Assembly: GCA_963835935.1 (NCBI GenBank)
Contig: CAWIHK010000005.1
Span: 310,001 to 374,000 of the forward strand
Length of the DNA stretch: 64,000 nucleotides
Source: CAWIHK01 sp963835935
GTDB taxonomy: Bacteria; Bacteroidota; Ignavibacteria; UBA10030; CAVZMI01
Direction: 5' to 3'
Shown: positions 24,783-34,349 of the stretch, piece by piece
Layout of the letters: each line of letters begins with the position of its first letter
Position numbering within the stretch: the first letter of the stretch is position 1
The notes under the pieces: model-generated
Database searches by the model: none
Seen by the model: only the letters and a program-made list of their open reading frames with translations
What the model was told of the DNA's origin: nothing
Made by a program: the position numbers and the translations under genes

Positions 24783-27700
24783 CTACATGAGATATTCAAT
24801 GGTGTTATAACCAAGATTTCTCGGTTTGGCGATATCACCTTCATCATCCTTATTATCTACATGATTTATGATCGTTGTTCCAGACTTTTGTTGTGCCATG
24901 TTTTGCTCTCGTTTATTCTTCGGAAGTGAATCTCCAGCTACAAATACATCGACACGATCCAAGGATATTCCACGCTGCTGCATTTCATCGCGTAACCGTG
25001 GCATGTTTAGATCCACCACTTGTTTTATATCGCTGTTTGTAACTTCAATGCGGACTCCAACATGGCCTTCATCTGATGAAAAATGCAATGTCATTTTTCC
25101 CAGATTCTCCGGTTCAAGTTGCACACGCATATCTGTTACTCCGTTTCGCAATGACGTGGTGGTTTCTTTAGCGAGTGTTTCTATGAATTTTTGTGAATCG
25201 ATCACACGATCTCCACTGGAAATCGTTGTTTTTCCGTCGATAGTAATAACTCGAACATCCTGTTGCTGTGAGATTTCATGAATTAACGATGCAAATTTAT
25301 TCTTAACCTCTTTCGCCAAAACCGTTTCTGCTGTTTGATGTACAGTTTGTTCTGCAGTCTGGGTTTGTGGTTTATCGGATTGAGAATCTCTTTGCATTAA
25401 AGAGCTATCTTTACTGTCTGCAGAATTAGTCTGCGCTATCGCGTTCAATTCGACTTTAGCAGATACCGTATCCACTTTCAGAGTTATTGATTCATCCGAT
25501 TGTGGAATGATCGTCACAGTATTTTTATTGTCCGTAGAATTAGTCTGTGGTACTGCGTTCGACTCGGTTTTTGTAAGCACCGTATCCACTTTCTGTGTCA
25601 TTGGTTGATCCGATTGTGGAATGGTCATCACAGTATTTTTATTCTCTGTAGAATTAGTTTGTGCTATCGCGTTCAATTCGACTTTAGCAGTCACCGTATC
25701 CACTTTCTGTGTCATTGGTTGATCTGATTGTGGAATAACAGTCACCGTATTTTTATTCTCCGTAGAATTAATCTGTAGTACTGTGTTCGATTCGGTTTTT
25801 GCAAGTACCGTATCCACTTTCTGTGTCATTGGTTGATCCGATTGTGGAATAACCGTCACAGTATTTTTATTCTCCGTAGAATTAATCTGTGGTACTGTAT
25901 TCGATTCAGTTTTTGTAAGTACCGTATCCACTTTCTGTGTCATTGGTTGATCCGATTGTGGAATAACCGTCACAGTATTTTTATTCTCCGTAGAATTAAT
26001 TTGTGGTACTGTGTTCGATTCGGTTTTTGAAAGTACCGTATCCACTTTCTGTGTTATTGGTTGATCCGATTGTGGAACGTTCGTCACCGTATTTTTATTC
26101 TCCGTAGAATTAATCTGTGGTACTGCGTTCGATTCGGCTTTTGTAAGCGCGGTATCCACTTTCTGTGTTATTGGTTGATCCGATTGTGGAATCGTGGCCT
26201 CAGGTTTTTTTTCTGTTTGCCCTTTTAGGCTCACAGTTTTTTCGCCGAACAAAATGTTCTCCAGATCTTGGAGAGCACTTTTCGATATAAATATCGTATC
26301 ATTCTGCTGATTCGAATCCTTCGATTTCGACGATGTTATCGGCACAGAAAGAGACACGCGATTGACGACATTCACTTGCGAGTCGCTCTTCGGTTCCTCC
26401 ACCGTCGTCTTCTCAAGAATTGGTGTATTTACAACCTGTTTTGATTCCTGAGTATCAACGGAAGGATTCGAGATGTTCATTTGTTCTTTTACGGATATGT
26501 TTTTAAGCTGTGCAGCAGAAAAACCATCTACACTACTTTCTTCAGCTATCCGTGGAAGTGATACCTTTTTTATATCCTGGTTCGGCACTGCCTGAACTTC
26601 ATCGTTGGAGAGTGTATTCGTCGATGTCAATTCCGGTTTCCCTTTCTCAGTCGTTGCAGTAATATTTTTACCAGCTTCTTGCTGAACCGATGTAGAATTA
26701 TCTTCCTGAATATTTCCCGATGATGTAACCGACAGAACACTTCTCTCCGATGCAACTTGTTGCCGCAATGCCTCCAGCATTGATCGAGCTTCATTGAATA
26801 TCGACGGCCTTCCTTCACTGACGGGTTGAGCAGATTGCGATTCTGTTGGCTTTGTAACCTCTATATCATCTACTTCAACGCCTTCACGAATCAACAACTT
26901 ACGAAGTGCATCCAACGACCTTTCCGACACAATTCCCTTACTCTCCTTCTCAATTTCCTGTGTCTCTTGTGTGGAAGGCGAAGTATCCTCCGATTCAACT
27001 TTTAATGAACCCGACTTTCCCGCATCATCAACACCGACACTAGCCAGATCCGAAATTTGTTTCTGCTGAACCTCTGACACAATCGGCTTTACCAACTGAT
27101 TTGTAGATGTCTTTAGATTCACAGTCGTCGTCGGTTTTTCTTCTCCTTCCTTCGTCTCAGTCGTCAATTCTGTGCTCCCTTCCTGTTTCCCATCAGAATC
27201 TAATAATATTGAAGTCATTTCTGATATGAAGTCGGCATTCTTTATCGTTGGAACTGTCTTGGCATCTTCTTTATTATTCTGCGATGTGTTTCCGTTTGTT
27301 GGGCCGACAGAAATCGTTGTCACATTTTTCTGTTCCTCACCAATCGGTTTGCCATTTGCAGAACTATCATTTGAAGTTATTGAAGAAGATGATACCGGAG
27401 ATTTCAACAATCCAGAATGCTCCGTTGCAATCAGATCGGAGAAGATTCCTTTCTGGGATAAAACAGATTGAAGCGTTGCACTTTTTCCATTTTCAGTCCC
27501 CGTCAGAAATTGAACTGGAATTCCCGAATTGTTCTCTGAAAATGAAAAAAGCAAGCCCGGAGTTTGCTGGCAGGAATTACCGTCAGCGCTCTGGGGTTGT
27601 AAAACAGAAGTCCTTTTTAGGCGGACTTGCTTTTGATCATTCTTCATCACGTTTTCCCCCTGGAGATTTTTGTTTACAGAAACCGACTGTGTTTTGACCG

Positions 27701-28007
27701 GCGGTGAGGCAGTTGCAGTTGCCGAGTCGTGGGATGCCCCAGACACATTAGTGCTTGCGGTTCCTGTCAACAATTCCAGTAATCGTTCAGAATTCTGTGC
27801 TAAAAAATCATGAATTCCTTGAACGATACTTTCACCCTGCGATTTTCCGGAAGATGATGCCTTGGGATTCGACTTTGACGTCTGAATCGCCGAGGCAAAG
27901 AGCGAAGCAAATATTTTCGCTGCCTCTGATTGCGCGGCTTGACCAGACATCCCCGGTCCATCCAGTGGGGGAGAACTTCCGAAGAATATCATCGAAATAT
28001 CCTTCAT
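24783..28007 (-). CDS. fliK: Hook-length control protein FliK with a tandem-repeat region
   Basis: A 1074-residue FliK, well over twice the enterobacterial length (about 400). The C-terminal Flg_hook domain (residues about 935-1030) has MRVQLEPENLGKMTLHF, IEVTNSDIKQVVDLNMPRLR and LDRVDVF; it switches FlhB specificity. The long N-terminal region is Ser/Thr/Gln-rich and disordered. Residues about 607-872 hold seven tandem 38-residue repeats, each with PQSDQPMTQKVDTV and NSTENKNTVT-like elements. As FliK acts as a molecular ruler, repeat number may affect hook length. It lies between the MotE-like gene (8 nt) and flgD. Confidence 0.92.
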   Translation of the reverse strand: MKDISMIFFGSSPPLDGPGMSGQAAQSEAAKIFASLFASAIQTSKSNPKASSSGKSQGESIVQGIHDFLAQNSERLLELLTGTASTNVSGASHDSATATASPPVKTQSVSVNKNLQGENVMKNDQKQVRLKRTSVLQPQSADGNSCQQTPGLLFSFSENNSGIPVQFLTGTENGKSATLQSVLSQKGIFSDLIATEHSGLLKSPVSSSSITSNDSSANGKPIGEEQKNVTTISVGPTNGNTSQNNKEDAKTVPTIKNADFISEMTSILLDSDGKQEGSTELTTETKEGEEKPTTTVNLKTSTNQLVKPIVSEVQQKQISDLASVGVDDAGKSGSLKVESEDTSPSTQETQEIEKESKGIVSERSLDALRKLLIREGVEVDDIEVTKPTESQSAQPVSEGRPSIFNEARSMLEALRQQVASERSVLSVTSSGNIQEDNSTSVQQEAGKNITATTEKGKPELTSTNTLSNDEVQAVPNQDIKKVSLPRIAEESSVDGFSAAQLKNISVKEQMNISNPSVDTQESKQVVNTPILEKTTVEEPKSDSQVNVVNRVSLSVPITSSKSKDSNQQNDTIFISKSALQDLENILFGEKTVSLKGQTEKKPEATIPQSDQPITQKVDTALTKAESNAVPQINSTENKNTVTNVPQSDQPITQKVDTVLSKTESNTVPQINSTENKNTVTVIPQSDQPMTQKVDTVLTKTESNTVPQINSTENKNTVTVIPQSDQPMTQKVDTVLAKTESNTVLQINSTENKNTVTVIPQSDQPMTQKVDTVTAKVELNAIAQTNSTENKNTVMTIPQSDQPMTQKVDTVLTKTESNAVPQTNSTDNKNTVTIIPQSDESITLKVDTVSAKVELNAIAQTNSADSKDSSLMQRDSQSDKPQTQTAEQTVHQTAETVLAKEVKNKFASLIHEISQQQDVRVITIDGKTTISSGDRVIDSQKFIETLAKETTTSLRNGVTDMRVQLEPENLGKMTLHFSSDEGHVGVRIEVTNSDIKQVVDLNMPRLRDEMQQRGISLDRVDVFVAGDSLPKNKREQNMAQQKSGTTIINHVDNKDDEGDIAKPRNLGYNTIEYLM
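25392..26189 (-). repeat. Seven 114-bp tandem repeats inside fliK
   Basis: The motif TTGATCCGAT and variants recur at a constant 114-bp spacing seven times, coding 38 residues per unit in frame. Units are mostly 80-95 percent alike by eye; units three to five from the N-terminal side are nearly identical, and the outer units have diverged. The period is a multiple of three, so copy changes would keep the frame. Confidence 0.95.
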
Positions 28008-28015
28008 AGTGTCTC

Positions 28016-28585
28016 CTAGTTGTTGGTGTTGACTTGGTTAATTAATCTGGCCGCTCGAGTTGGATCGAGTGAAGCCAGTATTTTTGCGGCCTGACGTTTT
28101 TGAACACTCAGTAAAATGTCCACAATGTCCTGGTCGCTAAGCTTTTCGATAATGCGTGCCGCGTTTTCCGCATCCATCGTGTTATATATTTTTTGAAGTT
28201 CTTTCCGTTTCTGATCCTGAAGCTCGGCCTGTTTTACAGCGATTTTTTTTAGTTGGTCGGAAAGATCTTTCGTTTTTTTCTGTTCATCGGCAAGCGCCGT
28301 CAAAAGCAATGCCAGGCTGTCTGATTTCATCTGGTTTATTTGTTTTAATCGGGTTACGAAATCGACGGTATCTTTTTTCTCATTCAATTTTGATGTATCG
28401 CGGACAACTTGATTCAATTGTGGAGGTTGTGGTTTCACCTGTTTTTTCTTTGTCGAATCACTTGTTGTCGTTTTCTTTTTATCAGTCGTGGAATTATCCG
28501 TTTTGTTCGACAGGAGAAGAATGCCTATTTCGCTCAGAGTTAACACTCCGACAATTGCTGCAATTATGATTGTCTTCTTCTTCAT
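28016..28585 (-). CDS. MotE-like membrane-anchored protein
   Basis: A 189-residue protein that starts MKKKTIIIAAIVGVLTLSEI, a single membrane anchor, followed by a basic Thr/Lys-rich linker, a coiled coil (residues about 75-140) and a C-terminal helical region: IYNTMDAENAARIIEKLSDQ and AKILASLDPTRAARLINQ. That end resembles the MgtE intracellular N domain found in MotE, a periplasmic chaperone for stator proteins. I chose the ATG at 28585; a start nine codons upstream at 28612 is possible but overlaps fliJ by 23 nt. The location between fliJ and fliK is normal for such proteins. Confidence 0.75.
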   Translation of the reverse strand: MKKKTIIIAAIVGVLTLSEIGILLLSNKTDNSTTDKKKTTTSDSTKKKQVKPQPPQLNQVVRDTSKLNEKKDTVDFVTRLKQINQMKSDSLALLLTALADEQKKTKDLSDQLKKIAVKQAELQDQKRKELQKIYNTMDAENAARIIEKLSDQDIVDILLSVQKRQAAKILASLDPTRAARLINQVNTNN

Positions 28586-28589
28586 GAAT

Positions 28590-29033
28590 CTAAGTATTTC
28601 CTTGCCTGTCATTATGTTGATGACCGATCGAATCGAGCATTGTTTGATCTTCCTTATCGACTTCGTGAGTGTGTTCGAGCTTTTTCTTCTCTTTTAATTT
28701 TTCCAACACTTTTTTTTCTGTCATTTTCTTCACGAGTTCGTCGCGTTTTTCATCTTCACGGTTCAGTAATTCATTTACATTATTCTTTTTCTGAGAAATC
28801 TGATCGGCGAGTGAATTTAAATATGACTGATCGGTCTGCAGTTCTTCAGCGCTAAGACGCTCCTTTTTTTCCGCTTCAACAATCATCTGCTCCCGCTGAT
28901 CTGCAAGTTGTTCAAGTTTTTTTTCTTCATGAGATCGTTCCATTATAATTTCCGCCATCTCAACTTGAACTTTCTTTTCTTGTTTTTCACGTACTTGTAA
29001 AACTGAATCCAGACGAAATTTGAATTTCTTCAT
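28590..29033 (-). CDS. fliJ: Flagellar export protein FliJ
   Basis: A 147-residue, highly charged, continuous coiled coil starting MKKFKFRLDSVLQVREKQEK, the standard FliJ opening. FliJ is the stalk of the FliI ATPase ring and links it to FlhA. It overlaps fliI by 4 nt. Low-complexity Lys/Glu content makes sequence comparison weak, but size, start motif and position agree. Confidence 0.9.
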   Translation of the reverse strand: MKKFKFRLDSVLQVREKQEKKVQVEMAEIIMERSHEEKKLEQLADQREQMIVEAEKKERLSAEELQTDQSYLNSLADQISQKKNNVNELLNREDEKRDELVKKMTEKKVLEKLKEKKKLEHTHEVDKEDQTMLDSIGHQHNDRQGNT

Positions 29034-30385
29034 TGTTGACCTCGCCCGTCTCCCGACATCATAGTCATTAGTTGCTGGATACTATCGGCAGCCACTGCTT
29101 TTTCATCGATGTTTTGTCGTAAAAACCGTCTTACTTTATCTATCATTGACAAGGCATAATCAATTTTCGGATTACTTCCCTTCACATACGCACCAATATT
29201 AATCAAATCTTCTGCTTCCCGATATGTCGCCATCAAATCGAGCAAGCGTGATGATGCAAGGCGGTGTTCTTCTGTAGTGATATCGGGCATGACACGACTG
29301 ATACTCTCCAATACATCGATGGCAGGATAATGATTAGCGGCGGCTAACCTGCGCGATAAAACAATGTGCCCGTCGAGTATCGATCGAGCCGCATCGGCAA
29401 TTGGTTCATTCATATCATCGCCTTCGACAAGGACAGTATAAAGGCCTGTGATGCTGCCTTTCCTCGCTGTACCGGAGCGCTCCAGCAGTCGCGGCAGTAG
29501 TGCAAACACTGAAGGCGTATATCCTTTCGTTGTTGGCGGTTCGCCTATCGCAAGACCTATCTCACGCTGAGCCATTGCCATGCGCGTGATCGAATCCATC
29601 ATAAGCATAACGTCATTTCCCTGATCGCGGAAATATTCGGCAATCGACGTTGCAATTAAACTTGCCTTTACACGGATGAGGCCTGCCTGATCGCTTGTGG
29701 CAACAACAACTACAGAGCGCGCAAGCCCTTCTTCGCCCAAATCTTTTTCCAAAAATTCTCTTACTTCACGGCCACGTTCACCCACCAAACCGATCACATT
29801 GATATCTGCGCTTGTGTTTCGCGCTATCATACCAAGCAAAGTACTTTTTCCGACACCGCTTGCCGAAAATATTCCAACACGCTGGCCTTTCCCGATGGCA
29901 AGTATTGAATCGATAGCACGTATTCCTGTTGCAATCTGTTTGTTTATTCTTTTGCGTTCCAACGGACCTGGAGGGATATGGTGAATCGATCTCATGCCTT
30001 CGGTAACGAGGGGACCCTTGCCGTCAATAGGACGGCCAAGGCCATCAAGTACACGACCGAGAAGATTTGCTCCTACCGGCACTGCAAATGATTTTCCGGT
30101 GGCGATAATTTCGCTTCCCGGGCTAATGCGCGATAATTCGCCCAGCGACATTGATAAAACATGATTGTCCCGGAAACCGACAACCTCCGTCATACATACT
30201 TCCTCACCTTTAGGCGAATGAATGGTGCAGACTTCACCAAGAGAAGTTGTAGGACCAACGGATTCTATGACAAGTCCGATTACCTGCCGCACCCGTCCAT
30301 TAATTTTCAACAGATCGATATGCGGGAGTACGTCAAAGAATTTCTGATACTGTCGTTCTATATTTTTTGTCGTTTGTTGCATCAT
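29030..30385 (-). CDS. fliI: Flagellar export ATPase FliI
   Basis: A 451-residue F1-beta-like ATPase. Walker A SASGVGKST lies near residues 174-182, followed by GLVGERGREVREFLEKDLG, Walker B VMLMMDSITRMAMAQRE, and GYTPSVFALLPRLLERSG, all conserved in FliI/SctN. The hexamer unfolds and delivers export substrates. FliH and FliJ, its regulator and stalk, are encoded on either side. It lies 9 nt after fliH. Confidence 0.98.
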   Translation of the reverse strand: MMQQTTKNIERQYQKFFDVLPHIDLLKINGRVRQVIGLVIESVGPTTSLGEVCTIHSPKGEEVCMTEVVGFRDNHVLSMSLGELSRISPGSEIIATGKSFAVPVGANLLGRVLDGLGRPIDGKGPLVTEGMRSIHHIPPGPLERKRINKQIATGIRAIDSILAIGKGQRVGIFSASGVGKSTLLGMIARNTSADINVIGLVGERGREVREFLEKDLGEEGLARSVVVVATSDQAGLIRVKASLIATSIAEYFRDQGNDVMLMMDSITRMAMAQREIGLAIGEPPTTKGYTPSVFALLPRLLERSGTARKGSITGLYTVLVEGDDMNEPIADAARSILDGHIVLSRRLAAANHYPAIDVLESISRVMPDITTEEHRLASSRLLDLMATYREAEDLINIGAYVKGSNPKIDYALSMIDKVRRFLRQNIDEKAVAADSIQQLMTMMSGDGRGQQ

Positions 30386-30394
30386 TTCTGAATG

Positions 30395-31117
30395 TTAAAC
30401 GAGCTCTTCCAATGCTGCTGTCAGGGTTCGCAGTTGTGTGCTCAAGCGTGCATCCACATTTCCTGATTCGCTCTCTAAAATACAGTCCCCACGATCAACT
30501 TTTTCATCTACCTCAAGTAAAATTTCTTTTAAGCTATCTACTGATGCCATGAGGTTCTCACGCGCTTCACGAATTTTTACCTCATCATCCGGATGAACTC
30601 GTATTTTCAAACGTTCAACCCCTAAAACCCTTTTCAATGCTTCACGAACCTGACTTATAACAATCGATGAATCCTCCACGATAGATTTTTTAATAATTTT
30701 TTCAGCTATCGCAATGGCTAGGCGGAGTATAATTCGTTCCATATTCCGTTGGAATTGTTGGTATTCTTCATTTATCGATTTAGACAACGCGATTAAACTC
30801 TCGCGTGTCTCTTTTACCTGGCGATCGAATTCCTTTTGTAAATAATCGACTGCCGCTTTTTTACCTGTTTCAAAACCTTCGGCATTTCCACGTTTATATT
30901 CTTCTCTTAATTGCTGTTCGAAATCTATTTTTTTTTCAATCGGTTGTGGCGAAGTTTCTTTTCCTTTCGCATGATCCTTCACGGCTATCGTAGGCTTCCG
31001 GACAACTTCTTCCTCCACATTCCCAGAGTAATCCTGAAAGCGGCGGGCATTTTTCTTTTCATGCAAAGAGTGATCGTGTTTAATTACCCGTACTTTTTTT
31101 AGTATTGTTTTAGACAA
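30395..31117 (-). CDS. fliH: Flagellar assembly protein FliH
   Basis: A 240-residue FliH, start TTG at 31117 (LSKTILKKVRV). That start has GGAGGAGG just upstream and overlaps the fliG stop by 8 nt, more natural than the longer frame to 31153. After a basic N-terminal part, residues about 90-130 form a coiled coil (EYKRGNAEGFETGKKAAVDY). The C-terminal domain contains AIAIAEKIIKKSIVEDSSIV, typical of FliH/SctL stator-like proteins. FliH holds FliI at the C-ring through FliN. Confidence 0.9.
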   Translation of the reverse strand: MSKTILKKVRVIKHDHSLHEKKNARRFQDYSGNVEEEVVRKPTIAVKDHAKGKETSPQPIEKKIDFEQQLREEYKRGNAEGFETGKKAAVDYLQKEFDRQVKETRESLIALSKSINEEYQQFQRNMERIILRLAIAIAEKIIKKSIVEDSSIVISQVREALKRVLGVERLKIRVHPDDEVKIREARENLMASVDSLKEILLEVDEKVDRGDCILESESGNVDARLSTQLRTLTAALEELV

Positions 31118-32129
31118 ATACCTCCTCCGATCCGCCACGTCCAACGACAACAATCTCTTCGCGTTCTTGCAATTGCTTCACGATCTCGACGATGCGTGTT
31201 TGTGCGGCTTCGACTTCTGATAAACGAACAGGTCCGAGAAATTGAATTTCCTCTTTGAGCAGCGCCTGGGCACGTTCCGACATATTCGAGAAAATCTTGT
31301 CTTTCATTTTCTCTTCCGCCACTTTCATTGCCAAAGCCAGATCCTTTTTGTCCACTTCACGCAGGATTCGCTGGATACCGCGGTCGTCGATATAAATGAT
31401 ATCTTCGAACAGAAACATGAGGCGTTTTATCTCATCTGCGAGCTGCGGATCTCTCCGTTCAATACTCTCGATTAAAAACTTCGCTTCAGCATTAGGCGAA
31501 CGATTCAGGATACTTGCAACAGCTTTCGTTCCGCCAGTCGCCCCGCCGCTTTGCATGATTTGCGATTCAGCCATTGCATCCACAACACTCTCGACTTCGG
31601 ATAGAATATTTGGTGAAATTTTCCCGAGTGTCGCAATTCGGAAAATAACATCTCCCTTCACCTCTTCCGGAAGTAATTGTAATGACTGCGATGTTTGATC
31701 CGGACTCAGGTGAGAAAGAATGAGGGCAATCGTCTGAGGATGTTCCTTTTGTAAAAAACTTACTAGTTGAGAAGAATCTGCCTTTTTCAATGTGTCAAAA
31801 CCACGAACGGTAGTGAGGATACGAACTTTCTCAACAATTTCGCTGGCTTTTGACAAGCCGAGTGATTTTTCTAGAATTTGGCGCGCATATTCCAGGCCGC
31901 CTTGTAAAACATAACCCTGCGCTTGATAGAGAGACTGGAATTCCTCGACAACGTTATCGACAACTCCCGAGTGAATTCCCTGGAGATTTGTAATTTCAAT
32001 GGTGAGCAATTCAATTTCCGGCTGCGTCAACTGCTTGAATACTTTCGCTGCAGCATCCACATCCAGAGACATAATAAGGACGGCAGCTTTTTGTCGTCCA
32101 TTCAATCTACTAGGAACAATCGCCCGCAT
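31110..32129 (-). CDS. fliG: Flagellar motor switch protein FliG
   Basis: A 339-residue FliG with three helical domains. The N-terminal domain has LNGRQKAAVLIMSLDVDAAA; the middle holds LQKEHPQTIALILSHL (EHPQ motif); the C-terminal torque helix reads IQRILREVDKKDLALAMK, with charged residues facing the stator. FliG sits on the MS-ring and generates torque. Length is normal. It follows fliF by 10 nt. Confidence 0.98.
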   Translation of the reverse strand: MRAIVPSRLNGRQKAAVLIMSLDVDAAAKVFKQLTQPEIELLTIEITNLQGIHSGVVDNVVEEFQSLYQAQGYVLQGGLEYARQILEKSLGLSKASEIVEKVRILTTVRGFDTLKKADSSQLVSFLQKEHPQTIALILSHLSPDQTSQSLQLLPEEVKGDVIFRIATLGKISPNILSEVESVVDAMAESQIMQSGGATGGTKAVASILNRSPNAEAKFLIESIERRDPQLADEIKRLMFLFEDIIYIDDRGIQRILREVDKKDLALAMKVAEEKMKDKIFSNMSERAQALLKEEIQFLGPVRLSEVEAAQTRIVEIVKQLQEREEIVVVGRGGSEEVFV

Positions 32130-32139
32130 GAAACCTCAC

Positions 32140-33741
32140 TTACATGATATCTTCATTTAACCACACTTTTATTAGTTGAACGGCGTCGCCCGGTTTTTCT
32201 TTTACATAACTGGCAACCTGTTGCCGCATCTGATTGCGGATCAGAAGCTCTTCTGGTATTTCGGCTGCATCAGGATCAAAAACATTTGATACCTGGATCT
32301 CGCGCCGTTTACGTTCAGCAATTTGTTGAAGCGATTCAACTGATGCTTCCTTAGCAACTTCTCGTTCACGTTGTTTGGAACCTGACTGCACAGTAAATGA
32401 TTCGCCTTTTTTGGATCGTACACGATTAACGATGGAACGGAGAACCACCATACCGATCACCATCGCGAGGATTACCACAACTTTCTCAACATATCGTTCC
32501 GCATCTTCCACAAGCGGTGTCTCTTTCGTTTGGAATTCCTGATCCGGTTTCGAATCGAACGTAATGTTCTGAACACTTATTTGGTCCTGCCTTTGCGCAT
32601 CAAACCCGATAGTTTGCTTCACTAGATCGGTCAATTGCGTCATCTGTTCAGAGGAACGGGGTTTATACTCGGGCACCTGCTTTCCATCTTTCACCACAAT
32701 TTTGACAACATCATTTACCAGAACGGCAACCGATAACCGTTTGATTGACCCGACATTATCAACAACATGTTCGACTGTTTTTCCGATTTCGTAATTTGTA
32801 ATCTGGTTGTTCTTACTTGACGGCGGGAGTGTGTCGGAGATGACTGATTTTTCCTGGATATTCTGTTCACTCCGCACCACAGTGGATGGATCATACTGTT
32901 CGATCGTCCGTTGAGCCTGTTTGAAATCGAGTTCTGCGTTTACGCGTACGATGGCATTTCCACTTCCCACAACACCATCGATCAGCGATTGTGCCTTGGA
33001 TGCGAGATAGTTTTCCACATTACGTTGAAGCTCGTATTGTGTAGATGAAAGAGCGGCGAGTGTGTTTGTGTTTTGATTCGTCGAAAGCAAATTACCACGA
33101 GAATCGAGGATGGTTACATTATTGACCTCCAATCCTTCGACACTGCTTGCAATCAGGTGAGAAATTCCTTGAATATTTTCTTGTCTGAGTCTTCCTTCGG
33201 ATCTTAGTTTCAGAATAACCGATGCTGTTGCCGGTTTTTGATCTTCTTTGAAAAGAGTTTTTTCAGGCAACACGATATGAACACGTGCCCCTTCAACTTC
33301 TTCAAGCTGGGCAATTGTACGGGCGAGTTCACCTTCAAGAGCTCTTCGGTAATTTAATTTTTGGACGAAATCGGAAACTCCAAGATTCGTTTTATCGAAT
33401 ATCTCATACCCTATGACACTACTTTGCGGAAGTCCTTCACCGGATAGCGTAAGGCGAAGTTCATAAATTTGATTTTGGGGAACGAGAATTGTTTTTCCAC
33501 CATCGCTGAGCTCATAAGGAATTGTTTTTTCCCGGAGTTTTTCCACTATCTTGTTTGCATCCTGTGAGGCAAGATTGGAAAAAAGCACGCCCATGCCTGG
33601 TTTATTTACCCAGATTACGAGAAGAATCAGTCCGACAACAACGACTGTAGCTACAACTGTGATTGAGATTTTTTGACGCAGTGTAAGTCCCTGAAGCGCC
33701 ATTAACGGTTGCGCCGATAATTGTGGAGATAGTTTGGCCAT
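32140..33741 (-). CDS. fliF: MS-ring protein FliF
   Basis: A 533-residue FliF with a first membrane helix near residues 27-46, the periplasmic ring-building domains (GMGVLFSNLASQDANKIVEKL and VEGARVHIVLPEKTLF), a variable beta-collar region, and a second helix near 430-447 (VVVILAMVIGMVVLRSIV). The cytoplasmic tail binds FliG. It is the foundation on which the C-ring and export gate assemble. It follows fliE with a 3-nt gap. Confidence 0.97.
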   Translation of the reverse strand: MAKLSPQLSAQPLMALQGLTLRQKISITVVATVVVVGLILLVIWVNKPGMGVLFSNLASQDANKIVEKLREKTIPYELSDGGKTILVPQNQIYELRLTLSGEGLPQSSVIGYEIFDKTNLGVSDFVQKLNYRRALEGELARTIAQLEEVEGARVHIVLPEKTLFKEDQKPATASVILKLRSEGRLRQENIQGISHLIASSVEGLEVNNVTILDSRGNLLSTNQNTNTLAALSSTQYELQRNVENYLASKAQSLIDGVVGSGNAIVRVNAELDFKQAQRTIEQYDPSTVVRSEQNIQEKSVISDTLPPSSKNNQITNYEIGKTVEHVVDNVGSIKRLSVAVLVNDVVKIVVKDGKQVPEYKPRSSEQMTQLTDLVKQTIGFDAQRQDQISVQNITFDSKPDQEFQTKETPLVEDAERYVEKVVVILAMVIGMVVLRSIVNRVRSKKGESFTVQSGSKQREREVAKEASVESLQQIAERKRREIQVSNVFDPDAAEIPEELLIRNQMRQQVASYVKEKPGDAVQLIKVWLNEDIM

Positions 33742-33744
33742 ATA

Positions 33745-34047
33745 TTATACCGTTGTTCGCATCAGTTCACGATATGCGTCAATCGCTTTATTTCGTATTT
33801 CCATCAACAGATCGAGACTCGTTTTAGCTTTCTCGGTGGCGATCATGACATCGTGCAAATCGGTCGCCTCGCCGAGCGTGAATCGTTTCACGGCGTCATT
33901 TGCCTCATTCTGCATTGTATTGACGTCGCTTACGAGATCACTAAATACTTCAGCGAATGATGACTTAGAACCGTTGACCGGTTGCGGTGATGGTCCATCA
34001 ACATCTGTTTGTTGTGGAATTCTGGATAAAAGATCTCCGATTTTCAT
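33745..34047 (-). CDS. fliE: MS-ring/rod junction protein FliE
   Basis: A 100-residue FliE: SSFAEVFSDLVSDVNTMQNE followed by AVKRFTLGEATDLHDVMIAT and KAKTSLDLLMEIRNKAIDAY, the universal FliE end. FliE joins the MS-ring to the proximal rod and is the first axial protein exported. It is 2 nt downstream of the small unknown ORF, in the usual flgB-flgC-fliE-fliF order apart from that insertion. Confidence 0.95.
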   Translation of the reverse strand: MKIGDLLSRIPQQTDVDGPSPQPVNGSKSSFAEVFSDLVSDVNTMQNEANDAVKRFTLGEATDLHDVMIATEKAKTSLDLLMEIRNKAIDAYRELMRTTV

Positions 34048-34049
34048 AA

Positions 34050-34349
34050 TTATCCCCGTCGATCAATGATGCGGCCTAACATAATCGTTTGCGATTTTGG
34101 CTGGTAGACCGGTGATTGATATGCGCGAACTTGAGAAACCGCTTGCGGAAACAAATCCTCAAAAGTCTTCTTTTCGGTTTTCGAAATTACCGCTTCGCTC
34201 GGTATCGATTGTGAACTTTGATCCTGCTGGGTTTCTTTTTTCAGGGTTCGTTGAAATATTTCTCCCTGATTTTTTAGTTGTTTAATAACCGGCGATTCTT
34301 GATTTCGCTCGGGTTGGATAAACGGCAATCTTGTTGTTTCGATTTTCAT
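34050..34349 (-). CDS. Small protein of unknown function between flgC and fliE
   Basis: A 99-residue, polar, Gln/Lys-rich protein without signal peptide or membrane segment. It is packed tightly between flgC (directly abutting) and fliE (2 nt), which argues that it is a real gene and part of the rod-assembly unit. Residues 60-75 (KKTFEDLFPQAVSQVRAY) vaguely recall the FliE helix FAEVFSDLVSDVNTM, so it could be a divergent FliE-like or accessory export protein. I do not recognise a family. Confidence 0.6.
   Translation of the reverse strand: MKIETTRLPFIQPERNQESPVIKQLKNQGEIFQRTLKKETQQDQSSQSIPSEAVISKTEKKTFEDLFPQAVSQVRAYQSPVYQPKSQTIMLGRIIDRRG

Noticed and set aside
25500..26030. Plus-strand ORFs rich in His, Phe, Cys and Trp opposite fliK
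   Set aside because: They are mirror frames of the FliK repeats with no ribosome binding site and implausible composition.
25400..26200. CRISPR array suggested by the regular repeats
   Set aside because: The repeats are 114 bp, in frame, coding, and have no unique spacers; they are FliK protein repeats.
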